From: Ceratodon purpureus
Lineage: Eukaryota; Streptophyta; Bryopsida; Pseudoditrichales; Ditrichaceae
NCBI GenBank assembly: GCA_014871385.1
Contig: CM026423.1
Span: 20,282,628 to 20,346,627, forward strand
Length of the DNA stretch: 64,000 bases
Direction of reading: 5' to 3'
The notes beneath the pieces are model-generated. The model was not told where the DNA came from. It made no database searches and saw nothing but the letters and a program-made list of their open reading frames with translations. Positions 25,388 to 36,398 of this stretch are shown here, in pieces (the first letter of the stretch is position 1; every line of letters begins with the position of its first letter). The translations under genes were made by a program, and so were the position numbers.

Positions 25388-26799
25388 AAAAAAGGTATTC
25401 TAAGGCCTTCTGTATTACTATTAAACGTCCACTTTGGCTTTACGTCCCAATCTCCAAGGATGCTGGGATTTAGAAGCGTGTTGTGACACGTTGGCAATGT
25501 TACCACAGGTTGGCCTCGTCTGTGGGTCCTGTTGCCACAACTGACCCTCATTGGGTGTTGTACTCTGCTTAAAAGTTGCACTATACTTTCATTGTTAACT
25601 CAGTTTAATTATCAATTGATCTTTGGTTCCTCATTTCAGCTTGCTTGAGCTGGTGTATAAGAGTTGGATTGTCGTACCTCTCTGGCTATTAATCGAACAT
25701 GAAAGATTCAAGAGAATGTTAACAATCAATGCTATTCAGGTTAATTGGCGCTAATCAACATTTGGGCCACTTCTTACCTTGAGCGGAAAGAAGAATTGTT
25801 TATCCAAACCTGTGAATACGATAATCTTCAGTGCCAAACCTCAATTCAACTCAATAGCACCCAGTTAAACCATGATATCCTCTGTAATGAAGCACCTACC
25901 GTTCATAACAAATTCACAACCTGTTCTAGCACTGAAGAGGCTGAGCACCGGCCATGCTGGAGAAATGTTTAACAGATATGAATCTCTTGCAAACTGAAGA
26001 AAATTATTAATCTCAAACTGCAGTTTCAATTCTGACTAATTATAAACTAGAAATTTAGCAGTGCCTTGAGTAGTATCCCATTGCAAACAACGCATAATTC
26101 CACATAAGAGAATACACAACACGAACTATCAGAGAAGTATTATAACAGTGCTAAGGTTGAGGCACCCATAGTCGACCAGGTCCCCATAACCAATCAGTAG
26201 ACTTCTGCAATTCCGAAAGGTTTTCAGATTTAAAATCTTGGGAGATCTAGAAGAAAGTATGAAGCATGATTGGTAGAAAGGGAATCATATGAGAATATTC
26301 TGGTAGTATTAGAGTGATCAAGTTTTGGTGTCACGGTGGTCGATTTTAGGTGGGCCTACATATTGGTTATATGTATTATACAAAAAATGGCTTTAAAATT
26401 TCATAGTAAATTAAATATTGAAGTAAACATGAAAATTAAAGTTGTATTCCTCCTTAAACCTCAAGGAAAAATCTCCCTCAACTTATACACCTCCAATATG
26501 GCCCAAGTCAAGCAAGAATGTTAAGTGAGCCCCAAGTAAAGTAAGCCCTAAGTGAAGTGAGCCCCAAGCAAAATGTAAAAGGCTAGTACACTAAAAGGAC
26601 TATAAGTACCACCATCTTCCATTCTTCACTTTCATTCTTCTAGTTTTCAATGCATGGTAATGGAGAGTGTTCTTTGAATTTCATTCAAAGTATTTGTCAT
26701 TGATCTCATTTCTCAAATTTGCCATTTGTGGCATAGTGATACCATCATCAAGTACTAAGTTGTAGATACTTCAAATTAAGAAGCACCATTGTATTTCAC
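25388..26799. other. Intergenic spacer, possible LTR-like segment at its right end
   Basis: No gene recognised. Around 26525-26575, GAGCCCCAAGTAAAGT, GCCCTAAGTGAAGT and GAGCCCCAAGCAAAAT form three imperfect repeats of about 16-20 bp, followed by a TATA-like CTATAAGTACC (~26600) and a leader-like stretch into the ORF at 26800. This is compatible with a retroelement promoter but no paired LTR was found. Confidence 0.35.
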
Positions 26800-27201
26800 A
26801 TGGCACAAGAACAAGAGCCAACTCCAAGAAACATGGGGTCACAAATGGAGCCAGCAACTAAGAAACGGAAGTTTTACATGGTCAGGAAGAGCACTGCACC
26901 CAAAGTGGAGAAGATCTCCATCAGGAATGTCCAAAGTGATGAGATATATACTCACCACCGCTGCCCTTACAAGTTCATTCCAACTGAGTCAGAGCTCATG
27001 AGAATGGCCAAACATGCCGAGCAGGCAAGGCTCTTGAAAGAAAAGAAGAAAAGGGATGCCAAATCCATGGAAGAGAAAAACGTTGGGATACAAAAACCAA
27101 TGATTGATTTATTGGACTTCAACACATTCGCGAGAATCTGGCAATACAAGCAAACCATTCGTGAAGGACCTAAGAGGCAAACCAGCTCATGGTCTTGCTA
27201 G
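26800..27201 (+). CDS. Hypothetical 133-residue ORF, possibly transposon-derived
   Basis: An open frame from ATG 26800 to TAG 27201. The product is hydrophilic and Lys/Glu-rich, with a helical charged segment (ARLLKEKKKRDAKSMEEKN) in the middle. No domain recognised. Downstream, coding-like text (KRTNFDAKYAMASAHNIQYQ) continues in another frame before stops, which suggests a once longer ORF now broken. The preceding TATA-like sequence at ~26600 may belong to it. Could be a degraded mobile-element gene or a small host gene. Confidence 0.35.
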   Translation: MAQEQEPTPRNMGSQMEPATKKRKFYMVRKSTAPKVEKISIRNVQSDEIYTHHRCPYKFIPTESELMRMAKHAEQARLLKEKKKRDAKSMEEKNVGIQKPMIDLLDFNTFARIWQYKQTIREGPKRQTSSWSC

Positions 27202-27645
27202 ATCCAATTCACGGAAGCTCAAACAGTTGAGGCATCGCTACGTTTGGGGATAAAAGAACCAACTTCGATGCCAAGTATGCCATGGCGAGTGCTCATAATA
27301 TACAGTACCAGATCAAAGAACTTGCTCTACTGTACAAAGTGAATTCTGGATAACTAGGTGGCAGGCTTCGAGCTTCAGTGTTTGTGTACCAAACACCCAA
27401 ATTCTCAATGCAGACACCTCTTCTGAAGGACTATGTCATGGCCTATCCCAGCCATTGCTCATTGTGCCTAATTCTATATTCGCATGAGGACTTGCTCCAG
27501 AAAAGGAGGAAGTTTCAATTCGTTTCTGTCACGCCTGTGATTCTATAGATGAATTTAGGGTGTGAAAAACTCCTATGAGTACACAACTGGAATAAAAATT
27601 GCAGTTGCAAAAAACTCTCCCTTTCCCAAAATGAGAATGCTTAAT
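27202..27645. other. Short spacer with residual coding-like text
   Basis: Contains the out-of-frame continuation of the upstream ORF (~27255-27360) and then nothing recognisable up to the Fcf2-like remnant. Confidence 0.35.
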
Positions 27646-28985
27646 TTAATCTTTTGCAAAGGAAGGTTTTTGTCGATTCTTCTTCTGCTTGCAAAACGTT
27701 TTGCCACCTTGCGCTTTCTGCTCTTGAATCTCTGTGTATCTACGCCTCCTGCCATGGCAAGCTGCCACACAACTTTGAACCTGATACGGTCGCAGAAAAA
27801 TATTCAAAAGAACGAGAAGTTTAACTGGCTGCTGATCGAGTTGATCACTGGAAAAGTAACATGGAATGACCAAGAACAATCGCACAATACTAGAGGCAAA
27901 TTTGTCAAACCAGCCACGAGACTATTTCGATGGTTGAGAAAAACCGGAATGAACTACGGAACCCAAGGGTATGAAACAGAAGTTATACCTGTATGCCCTA
28001 AGCTGTGGATTCGCAAGAAACTCATCTGCAAATGTCTCTTTCCGCTCTTTCTTCGTCAATCTGCTAGAATAAAATTCAGTTGGTCCTTCCACATCTTCCC
28101 ACCTGCAGACCAGGACGTAAAGATATAAGAATTCAATCCAGAAATCACAATACAACATAAAGCTGTTATAGATTATGGTTCTGCAGTGGCACAATCGAGA
28201 GCATGTTGACGAAAGATCAATATAATCTTCCATTCATGGAGCACAAACTCATATACTGACTCGTATCAAATTCATAATGCACACCTAAAATTCGAACAAG
28301 CGTCAAACAGACAGGCTTATAAGAAAATAAGAACACATTGAACTGCAGTAACATTCAAGATCGACCACATAAAAAGCAACATAAAAAGCAACGCACTTTT
28401 AACCTAGTGTTTAAAATACGTATTTCATCGAAGTTGCAAGGGGGTAACCAAGATTTGAAACCGTTGAACATGCATCAGTACATGGTATCTTCAGTATCAC
28501 CCGAAGCTGGTGCACAAAAATCCGAAACACATTTTAGTGCTTATGGTTATACCAAACCAGGCAGACACATACTGGAAGCCGTGACTCAACAAATCATCAC
28601 AAATCTCCAGAGGACGTTAACACTGACCAAGAAGAAAGGATGGCTCAAAGACAATGAAGAATGCAGGAAGTATAATTAGTGCACCACGCAACAGGAAGCC
28701 TTAATAACGCTACCCGAACAATGGCTGAAACACGAAGGCATCATCTTGCTAAAGAAGTAACGGATTCTCACAACGTAAAGAATGACGACTCTTCATTTTG
28801 TTCCAGCTTAAATTCCAATACCACGGGCATGCCGAATTCTGGCACCATGGTGAGTGAAACATCAGGGCCATGGCGGTAAGCTGTGCTAAGCTTCCACCTA
28901 AGCAAAGGTAACATGCATTGGGAAATCTCTTAACTGGTCGGTTTTAGGTGTTACCGGTAAACCAATCCTATTTCAAGAGAGAGAA
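27646..28985 (-). pseudogene. Fcf2-type rRNA-processing protein, probably decayed copy
   Basis: The C-terminal part is clear. Exon 28102-27989 reads GPTEFYSSRLTKKERKETFA followed by DEFLANPQLRAYR. It splices (GT at 27988, AG before 27748) to 27748-27646, reading RRRYTEIQEQKAQGGK and ending in a basic tail with TAA at 27646. FYSxRLTKKERKxTxADEfLA is the end of the Fcf2 domain of small-subunit processome proteins. The N-terminal core of Fcf2 (WFdmP...T.elkrDLq.L) is represented only by a frameshifted trace at ~28985-28930 on the minus strand: DWF in one frame, then LPVTPKTDQLRDF in the next. The central DPKrhYKK segment was not found. I infer a pseudogene. An intact gene with exons I missed would refute this. 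Confidence 0.6.
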
Positions 28986-29544
28986 CTATGGAGGACATCG
29001 ATGTTCTTACTGATAATGCAGAAAACGGAAATCAATTCACAATAACCGAAGTCGCAGTCATAACAAAGAAACTAAAAGTAATTCACATAGCTTCAGTTTC
29101 AACAAGTGTAAGTGTGGCGATATAAGTAAAAGTCTCTCCGTTGCGAGAATGATGTAATTGTTTTAAGAAAACCAAAATTTCAAACAAAAAAGCACATTGC
29201 AGGACAACACATTGCTCTTTGCAGACCCTCTCGGTCAAGCCACTTGAATTTGAGGAACAACACTTCATAGAAAAAAGAAGTACAAAAGTGTATACACAGT
29301 ACACAGAATACATCATGAATATGTCTTTCACAATGATAAAGCACGTAAGAAACTAAAACCGTGAGAAACTAGGAATCCATATTCAAAAGGAATCCTCTAC
29401 TTCAAAATAAATGGTCCTGATCATCCTACTGCAATTCTTAACGGTAAGTGACGACTGCCTCTTTTCTTATAACTCCATCTTAAAATACAGAGTTTCCACA
29501 TGGAGCAGACCTCCCAAGTAATCATCTCAAGATGTACCTGCGCC
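28986..29544. other. Spacer / Y14 3' flank
   Basis: No ORF with a recognisable domain. Probably includes the 3' UTR of the minus-strand Y14 gene. Confidence 0.4.
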
Positions 29545-31456
29545 TCAAAACCGTCTTCGAGTAGGGCTGCGGGACCTGTGTCCACCTCGGGGCGACCTGC
29601 AGATAATGCAAAGACTTGCCTCAGAAAAACAAATCCAACACTAATAGCAGTGATATTACTGAGCCTGCAAAACTACATACAAATGAACGCTACAAGATAA
29701 ACCATTAGATAATGAGAATTGAGAAAAGCAAAACTCAAGATTCTCACCTTCTCCGGACATTGCGACGGTGGAGTGGGCCGCTACTGAATGCCCAATTCAC
29801 AGATATAGCTTGAGTAAGCAACTGTTTCCCATTCAGGTTATCGATAGCCGCTTGAGCTTCCTTTTTCGTTTCATATTCGATTAGCGCATAGCCCTGCAAG
29901 AGAGAGAGTTCAAAACTGTCAACAACGCTTCCCAAAAAACGCATTTGAAATAAAGTGAACAGAATGTGAAATTGAACTAAAAACTGCATAATGCAGAAAT
30001 ATTTTGTGAAAACAGAGCTATTGAACGATAATAAATGATAGGACTAAAATGATACGATCAACACCCAACTAGGTATCCCAGCTTTCGATTTGAATGCAGA
30101 AATATTAAATAACCGCACAATGAGAGACTAGCTTGTTGACAAAGAATATCGTATCAAACCTTGACAAATCCAGTTCTTCGGTCGAGATTGAGATGCAAGT
30201 TCTTGATCTCTCCAAACTCGGAAAAGGACTCATGCAGGTCATCCTCTTGAGCTTCTTCGTGGACACCAGTAACCAAGATAATCCAACCCTCAACAGCTGA
30301 TTGACGATAGTCAAGAAGATACTCGAATATTGTATCCAATTTAAAAACAATAACTCGCTATCAAAAATGAATCAAACATGTTGTCTGGCTCTAACAGGGG
30401 TTTGACCGTAACTTGATAAAAAAAAAACTAACACGATCTCCTCACACTATAGCAATACGCTACGCCTCAGCCTCCAGATTAACAACCTCGACGGGTAGTA
30501 ATACTATACACAGGTAAGGCCAAGAGCGACGAGACGTAAGCTTGCATAGCGAAAGGCCTGGCACAGAGAGCACTATTACTAAATCGGGCTCTACGGAGAG
30601 GCCAATTCTGAAAGACAGCTGACTCCGTCCATTAAGGAGAAATCGGGACGAGTTCTTTACGACCCACCAACACCCATTTCACTCTGATCAATGTCTACTA
30701 CCAGATTTCCTCTTGCTTTGAACCGATACTAAAAAAATTGGTACATTAAGCATGACTCGGAAGAGGGAAAGAGAAAACAGAGTGGGCCTAGGAGAAGCAC
30801 CGTAATGACACATAGCTTCTATCCCATTCAACCTAACAACGCTGTTAAGAGGCAATAACCAACTTAAAGATAGCTCAACGATAAGTATCGAACAACTACT
30901 GCATGTTACTGTGCCCTAACTAAAACAGCTCCAAAATGCCATGTCCGATATGTGAGGTATTCACATGACTGTTGCAGGCCGATAACGCATTCATTCTAAA
31001 GCTCATGATTGCTCGACGATGCTAAAAAATATCCCGAGTGCTCACAGCAAAGTTATACCAATAAAAAACACTATGACATCAAGACAATGCAAAGAAGGAA
31101 ACATTTTAAAGGTAGAAATGGCAGAAGAGGATACAGCGCTGGGGACCAGGCCCGCCACCGGACTCAAGCGATTCAAACTCCTTTACAGCGTACCGTTGCG
31201 AGCGATCAGCATCGCCCTCCTCCCGAAACCCTCGCCCCTTGGTCTTCCGACCAGCCGCTGCCGCGGCAGCCGCAGCACCTCCGCCCAGGCGCGAGCCCCC
31301 GGTCCCGCTCGTGATAATCGTCGACTTCAGCTTCGGCGCCGGCGCGGGAGCGGGCGCGGGCGCCGTGTCGAGATCCTCCATGGCCACATCCTCGTCCAGA
31401 AGATCGTCCTCCTCCGGCTCGAAGTCCACCGCGTCCACCACCTCTGCCGTCGTCAT
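29545..31456 (-). CDS. Y14: RNA-binding protein Y14/RBM8A, exon junction complex core subunit
   Basis: Four exons (31456-31135, 30296-30160, 29893-29748, 29596-29545) join in phase to 218 residues. Y14 binds MAGO and, with eIF4A3, marks spliced mRNA 20-24 nt upstream of exon junctions. It acts in mRNA export, localisation and nonsense-mediated decay. The N terminus has [14 protein letters not shown] and the conserved [10 protein letters not shown] block, then [16 protein letters not shown] single RRM follows, with [20 protein letters not shown] (RNP2) and GYALIEYE (RNP1), plus the signature [17 protein letters not shown] and WAFSSGP. The tail is RS-rich ([17 protein letters not shown]), the target of SR kinases in relatives. 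An Ala/Pro-rich insert in exon 1 makes it slightly longer than Arabidopsis Y14. The ATG at 31456 fits the family start (M-x-(5-9)-VDFEPE). Confidence 0.96.
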
Positions 31457-31760
31457 CTCTGAACGGCAAACCTCCCGCCAACGCTCAACACAACAACCAC
31501 AACAGGAACCGTCGCGCAGGCACTCCCCGGCGAGAAATGCGACAAGAGCCCGGTCTGTGCAATGCGAGGAGTCCCGAGGTCCGATGGCGAAACCCTAGAG
31601 CTGGAGCTACGCAAAGCCTTTGCAAGAAATGCTCCGAAACTTGGCTTCGTCTCCCGCAAAAACCAAACCTAGACCCGGTGTGGATGAACGGCATTTTATC
31701 ATCCATGGATGGATCATCTCGTTCATTCATGCCAACTGACGACGGAGAGTTTTCGTCTGT
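31457..31760 (-). promoter_or_regulatory. Y14 upstream region with a telo-box-like motif
   Basis: A GC-rich block immediately 5' of Y14. AAACCCTAG at 31590-31598 (CTAGGGTTT on the gene strand) resembles the plant telo box common upstream of translation and RNA-metabolism genes. No clear TATA box. Confidence 0.4.
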
Positions 31761-32917
31761 TTAAAGACAGATTCTGTCAACGGACACAAGAGCAGCTCAA
31801 AAAAGTTTTTAATCTTTATGGTAGAGGACCAGTAACCGATGAAATTGGAGCTGGTTAAATGGCACAGGAGGTGTGATTAAAAATACACAGTTTGGCTAAA
31901 CATGTAGTATATGATCTTGGAAAAATTTGAATTTTTTTGAATTTTATTGAATTATTTGTGAATTTTTGGTGATTTTTTTGTGAATTTTTGGTGAATTTTT
32001 AATGGTCCAAAAGCTAAAGGTGCTAATAATTGGTTAAAGGTTAATGCGGCTCTAAAAAATAAGTGTTCACAAATTGATAGGCTCTAAAAAATGAGTGTTT
32101 AGGAATTGATAGGCCAATGAAGAGACATTGTTGTTGAAAATGGGTAGTGGAGAATTATTACCATCGAGATTAGTTAATGAGGTCTATTTATGCTAAGCCT
32201 TGGCAAATCTATTATACAAATGAGCATGGATGTCTCACTCGACGGTTCCACGCCGGAATCCGTCGAGGAGACAACTCACACCTTTAGCATGTGCCTTGGG
32301 GACCGCTACGGCATTCGTGGCGGCATTAAGTTCACTAGGGTATATACACCATGCAGTATATGTTCATGGGATTCAACAAAGACAGCCATGTAAAATAAAC
32401 CAGTATTGTCGACGTGAATTCAAAATCCATCACAGGGGAATGGATATAATATACTTCATATTTAATTTTAAATTTTTTTAATAAAATTATTTGGAGTTTC
32501 TAAAAGTCCTTAATATTAATTTAATGACAACGTGCTCAACGGCACGGGTCCCACTAGTGAATGAACAATTCAACAAAAGTAAAGTTGTCATTAGTGTTTT
32601 CAAAATAAGTGCCAATTATTGGAAACACTATATTCCTCCATGTGAAATAGATGGTTGTAGAGTAAAATCTACAACAACATGTATATTTTAATAAATTTAC
32701 TTTAGAGTGTTTTTTTTAACCTTCAATCAACTGTATTTGTTGTATTTAAATTATACATTGGCTGGATGAAGCAATCATTGCTTACACGCTCACTTTTAGA
32801 GAATAACTCAGTTTTTCTCACACATCAACATACATATTTATTATAGATTTCTCAGTACTTTTAATAAATCAAGGAGTAGTGCATTGGGAAATGATGATCT
32901 AATTATTCCAATCTATG
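31761..32917. other. AT-rich spacer
   Basis: Contains a TGAATTTTTGGTGATTTTTT-like run (31930-32000), imperfect repeats GGCTCTAAAAAATAAGTGTT near 32048 and ~32080, and a short GC-richer ORF at 32190-32393 with no family match. No gene supported. Confidence 0.45.
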
Positions 32918-33628
32918 CAAACTCTCCATGCAACTGGAACCATGCAATGTAATTGAGTTAGATTACCTCTTGATTTCAAGGATATGAAGGACTTCAACAA
33001 CTTGCCACCAGGTACGCTGACTTAGAAAGTGCATGACAGGTGTAGCATTTCAAGTGTGAATTTGGAAAGACAAGGCTGCAGTAGTACTTCTTTCAACCTA
33101 TCTTTTGCCAGTAGACTTTCCTTGCATGCCAATCACCATTGTGCCACCTAAGAATGATGCAGTTAGAGAGAATGTGCTAACTTGTCCGATACATGTGGAG
33201 CATACTTCATTAATGAGGGGGATTGATGTAGAAGATCAATTGAAGGCTTCATATTCTTGCCAAAATCTCTTTGCAAGTGGTGGAATAAACCTTTTTTTTC
33301 CCTTCTTGATCAAACAATTGTAAACATGTATATTTACTACTTGGAAGTGTTGGCTTAAAGATCAATTCAAAGGCCTATGTTGGCACATCTCCGATTCAAA
33401 ACCAATTTTTATGAAGCACTTACAAGCAATTGGCAACATAGGAGAGTTGATGAAGAGGTACCGTTGGTCTCCACAATAGATCGGATTCAAATTTCGAAGT
33501 GGACAAATTTTCAGCAGAAATGTGGTATATGCAAAAAAAGACGATGTAATTATTTGTGCTAATTTTGTGAAGACAAGTCTATGTGCCTCAACAAAGAATG
33601 TTTTGAGGATTTCCATATTTGCCATTGA
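32918..33628 (+). pseudogene. piggyBac-type transposase (PGBD) pseudogene
   Basis: Reading along the plus strand: RLPLDFKDMK (32959 on); WKDKAAVVLLSTY (33063 on, compare WkDkr.V.mlST); MRGIDVEDQLKASYS (compare MGGVDrxDQl..sY). Then, after a frameshift near 33265-33275, KWWNKPFFSLLDQTIVNMYI (33275 on, compare kWW.riFf.lLD..vvNay.); LRFKTNFYEAL; and a C-terminal Cys-rich finger CGICKKRRCNYLC...CEDKSMCLNKECF. In-frame stops fall at 33356 and 33560, and the final TGA is at 33626-33628. Part of the DDE domain and the CRD zinc finger are thus recognisable, but the frame is broken at least three times. The N-terminal half is not found. Confidence 0.8.
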
Positions 33629-36398
33629 AGGACATCAACTTGTAATTTTATGATCACTTTATGTTTTATACCATTTCTTTTGTAAAAGCTTATTTTTAAT
33701 GAATTGAAATGTAGATAAGGTCAGCAACATTAGGTTCCATGTACTTAGGAGCTCTAGAACCTTGTATCCAAGTCTGACTTGCATAAGATTATTTGGCAAG
33801 TGATACCCGGAAAGGGAAGGAAAGAGGAAGGGATGGAAGGGCACGAGGGAGGAAACAATGTGATCCTATAAGGGAGAAGTTGAGGTGGGTCTCAGGTCGT
33901 GCGTGCTTAATAGGGCCCAAGCCGTTGACGCGAGCATATTTCTCACTAGTAGAAATCTTGTCCAATGAGATCTTATAGTAAATGTTAAGGTGTTCATTTC
34001 CAATCTTTTATGACTGTGAAAATAACGTAGAGAACTCTAAATGCTTTGCGGATTACAATTTAGTTTTGTGGCACTGTTTTGTAGTCGTAGAGGTAAAAAC
34101 TTATTTTTGGTCGAGATGAAATTGCTTACCTTTATAGAATACCTTGCAGTTGTTCACGAATAGACACTAAACATTGAGCCGAGTATCCACGAAAATATAT
34201 CTAAATTTGGATATTAACAATTTTGAAGTTGTCAATATATTTGATCTAATTCAATGTTGGATGAGTTGTCCAGCACTTCCTACCGTAATAGTTGCTATAA
34301 CAAAGCGAAAATATTGTCGCATCGAGGGAAATATATTGAGTACAAGAATATCGTACTATAGATTACACTCTGCCCACAATGTGATTTGAATCGAAGTGTA
34401 GAGAGAAGGCAAGTTTTATGTTGATCCATCCACAAAGTCACGTAAGTCTTCATTATTAATCAACAAGTTTAAATCTCCTGAGTTATATTATATTGAGGTG
34501 TAGTGTCGAGGATGTTCAACAAATAGTGGAGCTATGGATAGAGTGACCGGCTTTACTTCTGGGTCTTACATTTCCAAACCAATTCTCACATACTAGAGAT
34601 CAAATAGATCTCAATTACAATTTGCACAATTTGCTACATCCATGTTCTTTCTTTTCTGATTAATTATGCTTGTTGTATGGCATGTTGCCCTAATGCATTT
34701 GCAAAATTACTTTGCAAGAGTAGAAAGTAGCATCAAAGCAAAAACAAGCAACACACTCTATTTCGACAGTGAATCATTGCGTAAAGTTGATTTGATTTGT
34801 AGGCGCCAAGCGCATCGTTTGAAGTAAGTAATATCATAAGCACAAGTAATTGCATTTTTTAAGGTTTTGAAGTTGCATTTGAGGAAATTGCATGACATCA
34901 TTGCTATTACGTTGTTGGAAGGCATTGAGGAGCTATCAACGGCTATAAAGAGAATGATGCGCAGCGGAAATGGAGACTGATTTCTTCAAATCAATTTGCT
35001 ATTTTTGTTGGTTTTAAGTATCAGTACAGAGGATTTTTGAGCTTAAGCAGAAAATTTAAATCTGCAGAATTTTGTTCAGGGTTCCTTCTTCGCGGCACCA
35101 TCCGTGCCACCAAGAATGCATTTTCAAGTGCCATGCCTCTACTCCGTCCTTCCATCTACTCCATTGTCAAAAAACTATATATGATAAAAAAAAAAAAATT
35201 GTACATTTCATAGATGTTCCAATACTAAAGCTATTCGCTCAACTCAATCAATCTCGGCTTTGGTAGATTGAGTCAAGGGGAAGAACATGATTTGATCAAC
35301 AACAACAATACATTTTAGGAGTGCCACTTCGGCCGTAAAAAACGTTTACCTTCCAAGTGAAGTTGGTCCTAAATGACAAGACAACAAAATAACATGTCTG
35401 TATAGATGCAAGAATGCAAAGTCATTTTTTTCCGAGCCATGTCCTAAATGACAAAATATGAAGTCCTTTAACACGTCTCTAAATTTCACTTTTTTATTAA
35501 CGGCTGTACATTTGGAGCTGTGGCTCCACAAGTGTCCAGGGCTAGTTTGGCGGAGTAGGGTGATGACGCCCTGGTAGCTGCCATTGAAATTGCCATTGAT
35601 TTTGGTGCAAATTCTGACAAACACCCCACCAAGCAAGGCTCTAAAAAACAATTTCAGCCCACTTCAAACATTCAGCAATGACAAAGAGTTCTTCTTCTTC
35701 TGAAATCAGTTATAAGATCTTATGGCCTTCTCTGCTGATATGAATTCAGATAACACAAATTTCCCAAATTGAAGGAAGAGGTACAATATGGTAGTTTTGA
35801 GGTTCAAGATGTGAAGAGCATAAAGGGGTTAAGATTTGCATCCTTGGTCCCAACTCCTAATGGTGGCCTGGTGATGTAAAATCGTAGAGGTAAAGTAGAG
35901 AAGCCCATCCCAGATTCTCAAAATAAAGATGAACAGCTACTCATTTTGTACCTCACAAAGGACATCTCCTGAAAGTTTCATGAGAATCTATCTCATGATC
36001 CCTTGAAAAATCTCCAACCTTGATACAGAGCTTTATACCGAAATACAATGCTGTGGGTCTGACGTGTAAGCCATACATTGCTTTCAAGGCATGGCTTACA
36101 TAGTGAGATCTAAACAAATCTACTATTTAAACCTTCATATGGGTCCGTGTGACGCAGCAGCATCCATGCCTTCGGATACATGCCAAGTAGACTTTCCTAC
36201 CACATTCATGGCTTCGATGCATACCAAACTAGGTCTTGCTACCACGCTACCGGTAAGCCCTTCCACTTAGTTTGCATCAGAACTCTTTGAGCTGCCACTC
36301 GTGACCCTAAACAACAATTCGATCAACCAATCTAACTAATCTAAAGTTACAATCAAGCCAATCTAAAGTTACAGTAATAGTGCCCAAATTCGTGGACC
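33629..36398. other. Intergenic spacer
   Basis: No gene recognised. Several 60-101-codon ORFs on both strands lack domains. TCCTAAATGACAA recurs at ~35368 and ~35443. The right end is the 3' flank of the ILK kinase gene. Confidence 0.45.

Noticed and set aside
27562-28128. 188-codon plus-strand ORF
   Set aside because: Overlaps antisense to the two Fcf2 exons, which have clear family similarity on the minus strand.
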